From Bactericera cockerelli (lineage: Eukaryota; Arthropoda; Insecta; Hemiptera; Triozidae), in contig CM044958.1 in NCBI GenBank assembly GCA_024516035.1, positions 923,566-987,565 of the forward strand: a DNA stretch of 64,000 bases, read 5' to 3'. Position 1 is the stretch's first letter. Each line of letters starts with the position of its first letter. The notes under the pieces are model-generated. The model searched no databases and was not told the DNA's origin. It was given only the letters and a program-made list of their open reading frames with translations. This document shows positions 1 to 10,463 of the stretch, in pieces. Made by a program: the position numbers and the translations under genes.

Positions 1-2
1 AC

Positions 3-1052
3 GAGAAAGAAACCATCGAGCTGGAAATACAACTAGCCATGCTAAGAGTTGACAACTGGATGCGTTCTAAACTTCTAGAACTTGCACCACATAAGACAGA
101 AGTGGTTATGCTGGTCAGCAGCAGAAATGTACCAGAAGTCACTGTTGAAATTTCTAACCTACAAATTAAGTCAAAAAGATCAGCAAAATACCTAGGAATT
201 TTTTTTGATCAAGGTTTGAAAATGACAGCTCATATAAAGAATGTAGCAGAAAAAGCAGAACAAGTTGCCGCAAACCTAGCTAAAATAATGCCAAACATAA
301 GAGGTCCCCGAAACTGCAAGAGGAAAATGCTGGCTGCTGTAGTTTATTCCAAACTTTTCTATGCTGTCCCTGTCTGGTGGGAATCCACAAAAATAAAAAA
401 ATATAGACAAAGACTAGAGAAAGTTCAAAGGAAAATTATGCTTCGACAGTGTCGCTCCTACAGGACTGCATCAACACCTGCTCTCCAGGTAATATCCAGC
501 TCTCTACCTATTGAACTAATGGCAGAGGAGAGAACTCAGCTATACAATGCCAGGAAAACTCAGACAGACATGGACACCTACAAGATTGAACTCTCTGAAA
601 ATCTAATAAGGAAATGGCAAAATAAATGGGATCTAGAACAGGACAAAGCACAATGGACTAAGTTACTCATAAAAGACATTACACCATGGATCTCGAGGAA
701 ACATGGTGATATAACCTACGAACTGTGTCAATTCCTCACAGGACATGGCAATTTTGAATCATATCTCCATCGAATGGCCATCAAACCAAATGACAAATGT
801 AGATACTGCACGGAAAAAGACACCCCAGAGCACACGATGTTCCACTGTGTGAGATGGACAGCTAGGCGGGAGGAATGCTGGAACAAAATAGGAAAACCAC
901 TAACACCCAATACAATCATCGAAGAAATGCTGAAGGATAAACAGGGATGGGATGCTGTCAATAACTTCATTGCGGACACCCTGAGGCAGAAAGCAGCTGA
1001 TGAAAGACGGCTGTTCACTACACAACCACCCATGGCTGCTGATCCACCATAG
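3..1052 (+). pseudogene. R1-like non-LTR retrotransposon ORF2, C-terminal part
   Basis: The frame is open from the left window edge to the stop at 1050-1052, so this is the 3' end of a longer ORF; the first in-window ATG at 39 is not the true start. The early residues carry the LINE reverse-transcriptase thumb pattern: a W-M-R-S-K-L-L-E-L stretch, then KTEVV, then AKYLGIFFD. These are followed by a YAVPVWW segment and the region usually next to RNase H. The last third has the motif LTGHGNFESYLHR and a zinc knuckle with C-x2-C and H-x4-C spacing (CRYC...HTMFHC), typical of R1/Jockey-group C-termini. No stop or frameshift is seen in 350 codons, so the copy is young or incomplete only by the window edge. 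Function in an active element would be target-primed reverse transcription. Clade assignment is by motif reading only. Confidence 0.85.
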
Positions 1053-1529
1053 TTTCATATGAACTTTGACCCCTTATAGGCATAGGGAACATCTAAAATT
1101 GGTATTGTATCAACTACTGCTAACACCGTCCTTTATATATGTATATACTTACAATATTTTATAATCTCACTGTGTAAATACTACTTAACCAACTAACTTA
1201 CATATACTTATAAATGAGATCACAGATACAATTAGTTAGTTTACCTACATCTCCCCTGACAGACTCAGCCGTACGATATCTAACACATAGGCATAAAATA
1301 GATACTGAGCACCTTGTCTCTGTATATATACTCAGTATACAGACAACTGAAGGTATGCGCTGTATCTGCCAGTTGAGGTGTCTCCTCAACATTTAGCTAG
1401 GTTCTCCAACACCTTTTCTCGGTAAAAGGTAAAATTGGATGAGACAGCTTGTGTAGATATCATAAGTAGCATAAAAGTATACATTATTATATAACTTTTA
1501 TATTTTCATATCAGCTCCAAGCTAAAATA
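1053..1529. other. LINE 3' flank and AT-rich DNA
   Basis: This directly follows the LINE stop and probably starts with its 3' UTR. I see no poly(A) tail or clear element end, and no gene. Confidence 0.4.
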
Positions 1530-1613
1530 CATAAAAAAAACAAAAAAAAAGAACAAAAAAAAAAAAAAAAAAACAAAAAAAAAAAACAAAAAAAAGCCGC
1601 CACAAAAAAAATC

Positions 1614-1644
<31 letters not shown>

Positions 1645-1735
1645 GCAAAAAAAACAAACAAAACAAAAAACAAAATAAGATAGAGAAAAAAAAAGGCTAA
1701 AAAAAAGGCTAAAAAAAAGGCTAAACCTAGACTGT
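1530..1735. repeat. A-rich low-complexity tract
   Basis: About 200 bases made almost only of A runs broken by single C or G bases, ending in three copies of AAAAAAGGCTA. Long ORFs read here on the minus strand are phenylalanine-rich artefacts of the homopolymer. Confidence 0.85.
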
Positions 1736-3062
1736 AAGGATACCTACACTCAAGTTTGTTAGTGTAAGACACCTAACCTACCTGCATTTATTTGTACCGA
1801 TGTTTACTATCATTATATGTTCCCATGTTGAGTTTGAAGGTGCGAGAGATAGAGGCCTCCTTGGAGATCTCTTTCTCACCTCCTCCCTCCAAGTTTTCCT
1901 TTACAGATATCCAGCCAAAATCCCTGGAGGGAGGTACCTGTCGCCTGGGTGGTTCTTCTGCCCTTTTCTATAAACAAGTGTTTCATTTTAAAAGTTAATT
2001 TATTTTTATTTTATATAAGTGTTACAAGTACCTGTGTTTTCAATTAAATAAATTCAAATAAGAGTTAAACTACTGTGCATTAGTAAACAAATTAATACAT
2101 GTGCATGTATACAAAAACAAACCCTAAGGGTTTATGTATACCTACATGCACATGAAATTTTGCCTCACTGTGTCTATACCCTGTATTAATTTGCATGTAT
2201 GGATCCAGTGATGGAAAAAGAAACCACTACCTCAAGTCACTGAGACTCTACATATAAAAATGAGATAACTGGATAAATATAATAATAAAGTAATGATGAT
2301 GAAGCCTGCAGTAAAGATGTCAATAATGATGAAAATAATAATAATATTGATGAGAATCTTAAAATTATAAATGATAGATAAAGAAATACTGTAACTAATA
2401 CAGATATACAAACATATAAAATTACAACAGATACAAATCATATGAAAACATACGAAAACTTCAATCCTGTCAACAAATTCACTAAAACCTTTCATTTCTT
2501 TATTTCCCGGATCATGCATGACCAATGAGACACTGTCCTGTATATAACATCGGGCAGTGACCGCAAATATTTCACACAGCAGACCACTAAGGATTGCAAA
2601 AAAGACGAAGGATACCAAAAACCATAAGTTAACTGTTTGGTGTCGGTAAACGTGGTGACAGTTTATGTACTATTCAATGTATATGTATACTTTATTGATA
2701 GTTATTCCCGGATTCTCAAAGATAAGAAAGTTTCGTATCCAATAGCTGTAACATCAGCTATATAAAGTCAAGAAAAGCTTAAGAAAACTTCAGTGTATTT
2801 AAACCCGTTAAATGTCTACCTAAATAGGAATTGGGTCCTGAAGTAATGTTATAAACAGTCCCAGGACCAAAAGATAAAAAAAAATTTGTAGAGGGGGGGT
2901 TTTTTAGAGGGTAAAAAACCCTTTCGAAGGCTATGAACAACGCCTTCGTTTGAAAAAGCAAATTTTTCCCTCCCAAAAAAAAAAAAAAAAAAGTAATATA
3001 GTATACTTATAGACATTTACTATCCGATAAACAAACCATAACTCAAAAAACCAGCTACTCAA
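1736..3062. other. AT-rich intergenic DNA, no gene recognised
   Basis: No domain, tRNA or clear repeat family is recognised. A near-palindrome around 2097-2155 pairs CATGTGCATGTATAC with GTATACCTACATGCACATG. Short homopolymers occur at 2880-2905 and 2977-2992. Confidence 0.4.
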
Positions 3063-3290
3063 AGTAAACTCACCCAGCCTGAGTAGGGACGGAAATAGCC
3101 AGCAACACGTTGGTTCGAATTTGAATGGTCACCCATCCGAGTTCTGGCCTCCTGTGAAATAGCTTCTGTTTCATGGCTACGAAATAAAAAAGGCTGTTAA
3201 ACACCCCTCTTAAATGGAGGGTTAAACCCCCGTTGTGATATGACCTATTGACCATGCACTTGAAAGCGACGCGTCGTTAAGCCCCCCAAA
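3063..3290. repeat. Composite of SINE-E and SINE-H fragments
   Basis: At 3068-3155 an antisense SINE-E piece is seen (CTCACCCAGCCTGAGTAGGG, then the 5S-like GGTCACCCATCC). It is followed by a SINE-H tail (GTTTCATGGCTACGAAATAAA) and then a sense SINE-E tail ending in TTGAAAGCGACGCGTCGTTAAG and an A run. The arrangement indicates recombination or nested insertion. Confidence 0.6.
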
Positions 3291-3576
3291 AAAAAAAAAA
3301 AAAAAAAACATTGTTACCTAATCAAAATAATCTTTTCCCGTTATTTATTTACTCCAGTTTGAGAACCTCTAGGTCTGTTCTAGGATTGCTATGAACACAA
3401 TGTCCGACCCTGACCTATGGGAAGACGCTCAGCGGTTGCACAAGCTTGGGAATTGCATTGTTTCATCTTGCGCCCTCCTATACACCAGAAAGGTAGTAGA
3501 ACAGCGTATTGGGTGAGCTAATGTCTATTTTAACTTGGATCATTCGGCAGATCTGTGTGATACTACTGCTAAAAAT

Positions 3577-3872
3577 AGCCAGCGGCGATGGCCAGTTCGA
3601 ATACACCAGTTCTCATTAAATCACTCATGTTAAGCATCGTCCAGCGAGGCTAAGACTGTGATGGGTGACCATTCAATTTTTAAAGACTTTGATGGAAGGA
3701 TTGTCACATCGTGAGCTCTTCCACCCAACAAATTCAACCACTCGTTTCCTAGCTATTCCCAGCCTCACTCAGGCTGGGTGAGGTTAATTTGGGTAGTTGA
3801 TTTGTGAGTTTCCAGCGAATGAAGGGTAAAAGTAAAACCCCCGTCGTGAAATGACCATTGTTGTAAGTTAAA
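3577..3872 (+). repeat. SINE-E (5S rRNA-derived), long variant
   Basis: The head resembles 5S rRNA: CCAGTTCTC...ATCACTCATGTTAAGCATCGTCCAGCG...TGATGGGTGACC, which aligns with the 5S internal control region and 3' part. The body has the central domain CTCAGGCTGGGTGAGGTTAAT and the tail ends in GTCGTGAAATGACC...GTTAAACC. The copy is diverged but nearly full length. Confidence 0.75.
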
Positions 3873-3949
3873 CCTATAAAAAAGCTAATGCTAGGTAGGA
3901 TTATGATGTAAGATATGAGGATAAAAAAATGCGATTGAATAATTCTGCT

Positions 3950-4146
3950 TTTTCTTTGTGTTTCTTTGTCACAATTTTAGAGGGTAGTGCAGAATCATAG
4001 GACTTTACCACTTTATTGTACAATACGTATTTTGTATTTTTTTTACATTCGTCATTCTGGCTATTATGGTCCAACCCAGGCTGAGTGAGGTTTATGGGTG
4101 TAGATTTTAGTTACCTGCGAATGCTGCAGGGTAAAACCTACCTTTT
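3950..4146. repeat. SINE-D tail and SINE-E tail fragments
   Basis: At 3955-4020 an antisense SINE-D 3' end is seen (TTTCTTTGTCACAATTTTAG, then GGTAGTGCAGAATCATAGG). At 4065-4146 a sense SINE-E body follows (CAACCCAGGCTGAGTGAGG, then GCAGGGTAAAACC). Confidence 0.6.
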
Positions 4147-4970
4147 TTATGAGGGGAAAAAATTTCCAAGGAAACAATTAACCCGATACGCAAATAGCAA
4201 ACAAAACCGAACCCAAGAACAAGGACCACGGAGTATAAAAACATAGTGATATGTATCTACACTACACCCCCAAGTCCTAGCTATCGAGAAAGCTATTATA
4301 CCAACTATAAGCTCGGGAGAATAGAATTTGGCGAACCCACTAAAAACAACACCTCGTTGAACCAAGGTAGAAAATCTGCGTGGAACCTACCTGGTGTCGG
4401 CATATAACTAAAAGGCATAGGAATATTAAATTAAAATAATAATTTAGTACAATAAATTTAATTATGAACTATATTAAGTATGTCATTAAAATTTCTAATC
4501 CTTGACTTAAGTAAAGGACTATCACTTCAATTTAAGTGTGTGCAATTTCTATGTGCACAATAGAACTTGACTAAAAAAATACTTCAGACATATCTACTCG
4601 GATGTTCCTAAGAATTAGAGTAGGTACTTCAGAAGTTACCGAACCTTTAGTAGAAAGTATAAAAAAAATAAAAGATTTATAGGCCACCTCAGTACCTACA
4701 GGACCTACACGGGTTGGAACTAATATGGTTTTTGTAGAACTATGAAGATTTATTTTTTTTTTAATTTCGTATATTTGTTGAAAGTGTAGGTATTACTTCA
4801 AAACAGTTGCAAGCAACCTATAACATTTATAACACACTAAGATATCATTATTAACAATCTTAAAAAACATGAATAATTAATACAATCTGATACAACATGA
4901 GATATTGAGTATATAAATAAAATATAAAAGAAATTTAAAAATAAGGCTTATGAGATAAAATAATTGTAGG
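4147..4970. other. AT-rich intergenic DNA, nothing recognised
   Basis: I find no gene, tRNA or assignable repeat. Short ORFs lack any recognisable motif. Confidence 0.4.
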
Positions 4971-5043
4971 TAACGTCGCTTTCTACTGCATGGTCATGTC
5001 ACAACGGGGGTTTTACCCTCCATTCGCTGGAAACTCACAAACC
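4971..5043 (-). repeat. SINE-E 3' fragment
   Basis: Antisense tail: AACGTCGCTTTCTACTGCATGG, then CACAACGGGGGTTTTACCCTCC. It is truncated before the 5S head. Confidence 0.7.
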
Positions 5044-5339
5044 ATCTGCAAGGGCTGTTCAGCATTTCTAAAGCGTTATTTATTTGTACATAGGTATATA
5101 CTAACTAAAACTTTTCGTTATTTATCAAACACCTCGGCCGAGGTGTGAACGCCCTCATAATTTTCACCGGAAAACAAGTGTCGAGTGACTGGCGTGCCCC
5201 TTCCCCCCTTCTTCTATGCCACGAGAGACGATAGTGGGGGAGGGGGGGGGGGCGCCCGTGCCTCGTCACTTCTGTGAACATTGAACTGACTAGACAACCC
5301 TTAGAAGCCAGGCTAGCCTGCTGTTTAATAAGAGTTTAA
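5044..5339. other. Intergenic DNA with a GC-rich patch
   Basis: Between about 5145 and 5275 the composition shifts to GC-rich with a run of G near 5240, unlike the surroundings. No coding frame is recognised. Confidence 0.4.
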
Positions 5340-5554
5340 TCTTAATATATAAATGTCAAAGTCACTGACTGACAGACTGATCATCGCTCTACAGCCCAAA
5401 CCGTAATACCTAGCGAGCTGAAATTTTGACTCAACATTCCTTGCATACTGAATACGTGCAATAAGAAAGGATTTTGCAAAAGTCCAAACCGTTCCATAGA
5501 TGGAGCCCTAAAAGTGCCTAAAACCATCGTGGCGAAGCACGGGTTAACTGCTAG
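5340..5554 (+). mobile_element. Non-autonomous Helitron
   Basis: It begins TC (TCTTAATATATAAATG) after a host A and ends CTAG before a host T, with the GC-rich stem-like GGCGAAGCACGGG just inside the 3' end. These are the Helitron boundary rules. Its 5' half closely matches the copy at 20355. It carries no Rep/helicase coding, so any movement would need an autonomous partner. Confidence 0.75.
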
Positions 5555-5605
5555 TGGCTTATAAAGAACAGCGTAGCCAAGCTGGCTACAACAACAAATT
5601 AGATT

Positions 5606-5752
5606 GGGAAGAAAATTATTGAAAAAACAGGGGACCCAAGATCCAAGAGCAGCCTCACAGAGACGATCAGTTTGACTATCCAGAAGGGCAGTGCTACCAG
5701 TGTGTTGGCAGCATTGCCATCAGAAGAATTGCAGTCTTTGTTTTATGAATAA
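5606..5752 (+). pseudogene. Retrotransposon ORF C-terminal fragment
   Basis: Forty-eight codons and a stop read GKKIIEKTGDPRSKSSL...ISLTIQKGSATSVLAALP...LFYE. This lines up with the two ORFs at 25141 and 25527 (TGEPRSK...QRIGLAIQKGNAACILGSIP...VFYL). The same type of segment occurs at the C-terminus of many invertebrate LINE polyproteins, as I recall it. The fragment is 5' truncated and is followed by AATAAA at the stop. Confidence 0.55.
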
Positions 5753-5787
5753 ACAAATCCACAAGATACAATAATTATGTTCCTTAA

Positions 5788-5947
5788 CACTTGGACGACT
5801 GGCTGCACCACCGGTGGTACACGCGTGTCTGTATGGAATGGACCGGGTGTACCACCGGTGGTACACGCATGTACTACGCCTGTGAATAGCCTAAACATCG
5901 CCGGTCCCACGGGAGAACTTACTAAAAACATGCCGGTCGTCTATGTG
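5788..5947. mobile_element. MITE-N (piggyBac-like), complete copy
   Basis: TTAA lies at both ends (5784-5787 and 5948-5951), the piggyBac target-site rule. The terminal inverted repeats are CACTTGGACGACTGG and CCGGTCGTCTATGTG. Inside are two copies of the CACCGGTGG palindrome; at 5847-5866 it is extended to GTGTACCACCGGTGGTACAC. No transposase is encoded. Other copies are at 32316 and 59663. Confidence 0.75.
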
Positions 5948-6264
5948 TTAAACTTCTAAACTTATTTCAAAATGAGTTTTCAAATAATTTGGTTTAAAAA
6001 ATTTGCGATGCAATTCGGTTTCAAGCTAAGAGCTGTCTCATAAAGGATGTGTGAGAGCTCTCTAGTTGTCCTGTACACACACCACACAGTTGTCTGAAGA
6101 CTCTACGAGGCGTTGGGACGATGTCTGTGTGACAGAGCCTTTAGAAAGGTACTTTTGGTTAGGTAACAGCATTGGACAACATCCGTGTTAAGTATAATCT
6201 TGAATTACCATTCCATAGATTTGGTACCAGCTCTGCTTCTTATTCAACTGGTACCTAAATGTAT

Positions 6265-6363
6265 ACAGGGTAATTAAGTTTTTTTCTATCAAAAATTTCA
6301 GAAAACTCTAAGACACCTAATACGACTAAAAAAAAAAAAAAAAAACCTATAGATAGGTACCTA

Positions 6364-6401
<38 letters not shown>

Positions 6402-7157
6402 AAAAAAAAGTTCAGCTGAAAAATAAACTTGAACTTGTTGAAAAGAAGTGAAAATGATTCTCATGTGATAGTGTATAATGATTAATTATTAAGTAAATTT
6501 CTCAAGTGCATACCTATAATACCTAATATTTTCTACCTATTTGCATTGAAAACTGAGTTTCATTATTTTGTTCATATCTCCGTTCGATGGCATTTTTCGA
6601 AAAATGATCTGAGATTAATTTAGTCTTACAATGTCAACTAGTATTGATTCTGAAAATTTCTATAAAAACAATCTTGTACAGCTCGTAGATATCACCAGGT
6701 CCCCCAGATCACCTACACTGCAAGGCATCTTTCCAATTCACTCCAAAGACATCACGTAATGAGTATCAATTCTATGCATGATTCAATTGATGCAATACAT
6801 CGAATCTCCAATTCACGAGAATTTAATAAAAGTTAGTTAAAGTCATCATATTTGTGCCGATCACCTTCGCGATAACACAGAAAATTAGACTCGCTACACT
6901 AAATCTACGCCGAAACCGGGACCCGAACCACCGACCTCCAGGATACAAGTCCGCCGCCTTATCAATCAAGCTACTGAGGTCGGTACGAGAATATAATACA
7001 AAAATATACCCAAGTATATAAATTCAACAAGTTAAAAATCCAATTTGTAACATATTTTTTTTTATATTAAAAATTTGAGTAAGACAAAATAATTGACATC
7101 TGGACTAATTTATAGCCACAAGATTAGGTAAAATTGACTTGTCTAAGATACTACCTA

Positions 7158-7189
<32 letters not shown>

Positions 7190-7720
7190 AATTTGTAAAA
7201 TGTTAATTGAGTTTATTAAAGACTAAAAAGCAATAATTGTATTACATTATTGTGTAGGTACACCTGGTACATATTATGTATTACAGGTTACAGTTTCTGA
7301 GTCTAAGAATTATTATATACAAGGTATCGAAGTTTATTTTTTTATAGAGAAAAAATCAAAAAAATTCAGGACATGCTAAAACGATAATTCTCTCAGACCA
7401 TTTTTCGAAATGCCGTCGAACGGAGATATGAACAAAATAGGTAATAACTCAGTTTTGAATGCCAATTGGTACAAAATGTTAGGTATTTCGTTGAGAAATT
7501 CACCCATCATGCATGTAATCATAAATTCAAAAAGACATGAGAACCATTTTCACTTCTTTTCAACAAGGTCGAGCTTATTTTTCAGATGAAAACTTTTTTT
7601 TTTTTCAAGTGATTTTTTTCTTCGTTTTTTGAAAATCATCTAAAAATATTTTAGTTTTAGAATGTCTCCTGGAGTCGATTCGAAATTTTCTCAAAAATAA
7701 AACATAAACACCCTGTATAT
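6265..7720. mobile_element. Large inverted element with TACAGGGT termini
   Basis: The left end has GTATACAGGGT and the right end ACCCTGTATATATA. Two internal blocks are mirrored: 6413-6464 with 7520-7590 (CAACAAGG and TTTTCAGATGAA side), and 6565-6612 with 7385-7440 (CGTTCGATGGCATTTTTCGA against its complement). This looks like two head-to-head copies of one DNA element, with SINE-C inserted between them. Related material with the same termini is at 37525-38210. Confidence 0.55.
6846..6983 (-). repeat. SINE-C copy
   Basis: Antisense copy with tRNA-like head: the B-box-like GAACCACCGACC side, then CAAGTCCGCCGCC and CTACTGAGGTCGG at the 5' end. It lies inside the inverted element at 6265-7720. 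Confidence 0.8.
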
Positions 7721-8052
7721 ATATACGTATGTATTTATAATATTAGGTGCATATACAATTATACATACAATAGTAGAATATACATAGGTAAAGTCTGCAT
7801 AGAGAGTGGAGGAACAAGCCATTAAAATGAATAGGATACGCTCCAGTGAACTTTGCCATAGAAAGTTACAAGAGAACCATTTAAGTCGTACTGACCAGAG
7901 TATTGTTGTCTCTATGTATGCAATCTCTGTGTAATGTAGGTATGTAATGTATAGGTATGTATTTGTATGTATGTATAGGTCACTAAGTGTGAAGTTCTTC
8001 AGGTTTGTAAGTTATAGCCTAAGTAAATGTGTTTCTTTGAACATACTTATTA
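7721..8052. other. Intergenic DNA with short GTATGTAT repeats
   Basis: Simple TATGTAT/TAGGTATGTA motifs around 7920-7980. No gene recognised. Confidence 0.4.
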
Positions 8053-8310
8053 TTTCACGTTTTTAGTAGGTAGCGCAGGATTATAGGACCTTTCCTTATC
8101 TTCAATATCACAATATCTTATTTTTGTCTACTTTAATTCCACCACCGGCCATTGGTTGCTGCTAACCTATTCATTTTTCGTCACGAGGTATGTATGAGTG
8201 GACTATCCGAACATCCAAGTACAGAGAAGAAAAATTCCCGCTCCGCTGCGGATCGAACCCAGGTTACCATGCGTGTAATGCCTAGCGAGCTAACTCACTC
8301 GGCCACGGTT
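8053..8310 (-). repeat. SINE-D copy
   Basis: Antisense copy running from the 3' tail (TAGTAGGTAGCGCAGGATTATAGG) through CACGAGGTATG to the tRNA-like head (GGATCGAACCCAGG ... TAACTCACTCGGCCACGG). Confidence 0.8.
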
Positions 8311-8321
8311 ACTTCTCCGTA

Positions 8322-8500
8322 CCGACCTCCATCTCAGTGGTTAAGAGCATTGTTTACTGCCCCGGAGGTTGCGGGTTCGAATCCCGGCCGGAGCGGTAAA
8401 TTCTGACCGAGTCTTTCCGTTTCCGGAATGGCATGAGTGTAAAAGTAATTTGGCCTGAAGTAATGCGAAAGGGGGCAAAATTTTATTTTTATTACCTTTA
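8322..8500 (+). repeat. SINE-F copy
   Basis: The tRNA-like head has CTCAGTGGTTAAGAGCATTG and the B box GGTTCGAATCCCGGCC, then a body CCGTTTCCGGAATGGCATG and CTGAAGTAATGCGAAAG. It abuts the SINE-D copy head to head. Confidence 0.8.
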
Positions 8501-8621
8501 AAAATTCCGGAATCAAGGAACAAAATAGAATGAAATAAATGTCTGTAGTTGCACACCGATAACATTGATTAGACCTGACTTAATTATGAAGAAAAAAAAT
8601 AGTTTCTTGACGCAAAACATT

Positions 8622-8694
8622 TGCCGAAACCAGGGATCGAACCAGGGACATTTAGATCTTCAGTCTAACGCTCTCCCAACTGAGCTATTTCGGC
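8622..8694 (-). tRNA. tRNA-Phe (GAA)
   Basis: Seventy-three bases read from 8694 down. The acceptor GCCGAAA pairs with TTTCGGC with A as discriminator; the D arm is TAGCTCAGTTGGGAGAGC; the anticodon stem is TTAGA/TCTAA with loop CTGAAGA giving GAA; the T loop is TTCGATC. A T8 run on the minus strand lies 20-30 bases downstream as a Pol III terminator. One T-stem pair is a T-T mismatch (CCTGG against CCTGG), where the copy at 24648 has a G-T pair, so activity is slightly less certain. Confidence 0.85.
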
Positions 8695-9965
8695 TGATCG
8701 AGCAACAAGGGAAAAATGGAGGTCTTTGTAATCCATGCGCGCTTTTTACCGTAACCTTGGTGACACTAGCGCTGGTGAAGATGTGCGGCGGAACGGAGAA
8801 CAAAATATTATGTAATAGATAAACACCGAGGGGGGAAGAGGCGAATATTTCTCTCTCTATTAGTCTCTCTTTCTCGCTCTCTTCTATTATCCATGCTACT
8901 TTTAACAATGAAAATTATACCTGATTATGTACACACTGCACATAATAATATGTTATAATAATTATGTAATATTATAATATTTGAAGGTACCTAATGTAGG
9001 TACAATTTAGTACATACCTACCTAATTTAGTAGGCTAGGAAACTTCTGTTACACGTTGTTGACATGCCTATTAATTAATTTGGGGGCATTATTCTTCGAG
9101 TATTTTGAGACATTATTCTTCGAGTAGGTACCTAACTCTTTGCCGCATGACTGTAAATGGTACTTATCTACATAATTTAATCTACTTATCTACATAATTT
9201 AAAATTCCTTCAAAAAAAACAAGAAATCAAGTCACCTTTAATTTAAAAAAATGTAGCTCAAATATCACTGAATAATGAATATGCAACAGTACATAGATGT
9301 GAAAAGTTGTGGAACCTGGCCGGTGGTGTTGGAGGTGTGGATATATTTTGCAATAACTCTAAGAAAATACTACAATTATTAGAATCAGGTAATTTACCTT
9401 TTACCATTTTTTAGTTTATTTAGCTTTTAGCTTTTAAGTTAGCATATAATTAGTTTTATATTAGTTAAATGTTAAATAATGTAATCCCGCGTTTTATAAA
9501 ATGGACACGCAAGTTCGTAAATTTATTAAAAAAAAAAAAAATATAATTACAAATTAAAATTTTGGCCATCGCGATCGGTGCATTCCGTATTCCTTTTTGT
9601 ACCTGTAATGCACAGATTGCACGGACTCTAAAGAGCACTTGGCAACGTTGTAATTGAAAATTCACGAAATCTACTTTTGATAGCGCGAATATTCAAATAT
9701 CGGTATCAAATTTCTAGACTGGACTTTTTTGGATCTTGGCTACTTGGTTCTTGAATTTCTTGAATTGAATCTTGATTAGCAGTTCAGCCAGCTTAATAGA
9801 ACAGTTTGACTGATAGAATTCCGACGTTTATTTTCTCATACTTCAATAGTAATATGTTTTAGTTCCATTCAAGTTACAACGGAGATTACATTTTTAGAAA
9901 TAACTATAGGTCTCTACCCATCAGGTTATTCAGTATAATAATATTAACTGTTTCAACCCCCTTTC
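8695..9965. other. Upstream flank of the phosphatase gene
   Basis: AT-rich, with a short CT-rich stretch near 8850-8885 and a 22-base local duplication at 9168-9201 (TCTACATAATTTAA twice). No TATA box or other promoter element can be defended. The last 250 bases should hold the phosphatase promoter and 5' UTR. Confidence 0.4.
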
Positions 9966-10463
9966 ATGACCATCTCAACAACCTACAGGGTATCATTTAG
10001 TGTTCTCCGATTATTAACAAATCTCAAGTTTGTTGCTGGTGCAGTCCATACTTCTTCCGTTGTAAATATCTCCATCCCGAAACCCACATCAATGGCAAGT
10101 TTTCATTCAGTGCCATCAGTGGAAATAGATCCCGAAGGAACTTTCAAATATATTTTGATCAAATTGTACGAGAAGGATGTCAAAAACGATGATGGTTCAG
10201 AGAAATTCAGGTACCTTGTTCGTGGAAATGCAAGTAGTGAGTACCATGGAGATATCTATGATGCATTCATGGCAACATTGAACAAAAAACTAGATTCTGA
10301 GTGTGTCGGAGGTGGTAGAATAAAGCACAATCCCGAGGAAAAGAAAATTTTAGTGTATGGATATTCTCAAGGTTTTGGAAAGGCTGATCATTCTATTTCT
10401 AAACAATTGTTGGTTGAGAAGTATCCAGATTATACAATTGATTGGTCCGATGAGGGTTACTAG
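9966..10463 (+). CDS. PHPT1: 14-kDa phosphohistidine phosphatase (janus/PHPT1 family)
   Basis: Intact 165-residue ORF. Residues 51-165 match the whole PHPT1/janus domain: VEIDPEGTFKYILIKL at 52-67, the catalytic block SEYHGDIYDAF with the putative active histidine at H94, GGGRIKHNPE at 115-124, YGYSQGFGKADHSIS at 131-145, and the terminal YPDYTIDW..DEGY. The family removes phosphate from phosphohistidine (and phospholysine) in proteins, usually in the cytosol. Family members are about 125-135 residues, so this ORF has some 40 extra N-terminal residues that are hydroxylated, basic and acid-free, like a mitochondrial presequence. M43, just before the conserved part, is the alternative start. 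No intron interrupts the domain; no poly(A) tract follows the stop, so a retrocopy is possible but not shown. Confidence 0.93.
   Translation: MTISTTYRVSFSVLRLLTNLKFVAGAVHTSSVVNISIPKPTSMASFHSVPSVEIDPEGTFKYILIKLYEKDVKNDDGSEKFRYLVRGNASSEYHGDIYDAFMATLNKKLDSECVGGGRIKHNPEEKKILVYGYSQGFGKADHSISKQLLVEKYPDYTIDWSDEGY

Noticed and set aside
1506..1772. Phenylalanine-rich ORF on the minus strand
   Set aside because: It is the translation of an A-rich low-complexity tract. The same holds for the F-rich frames at 6255-6464 and 63520-63834.
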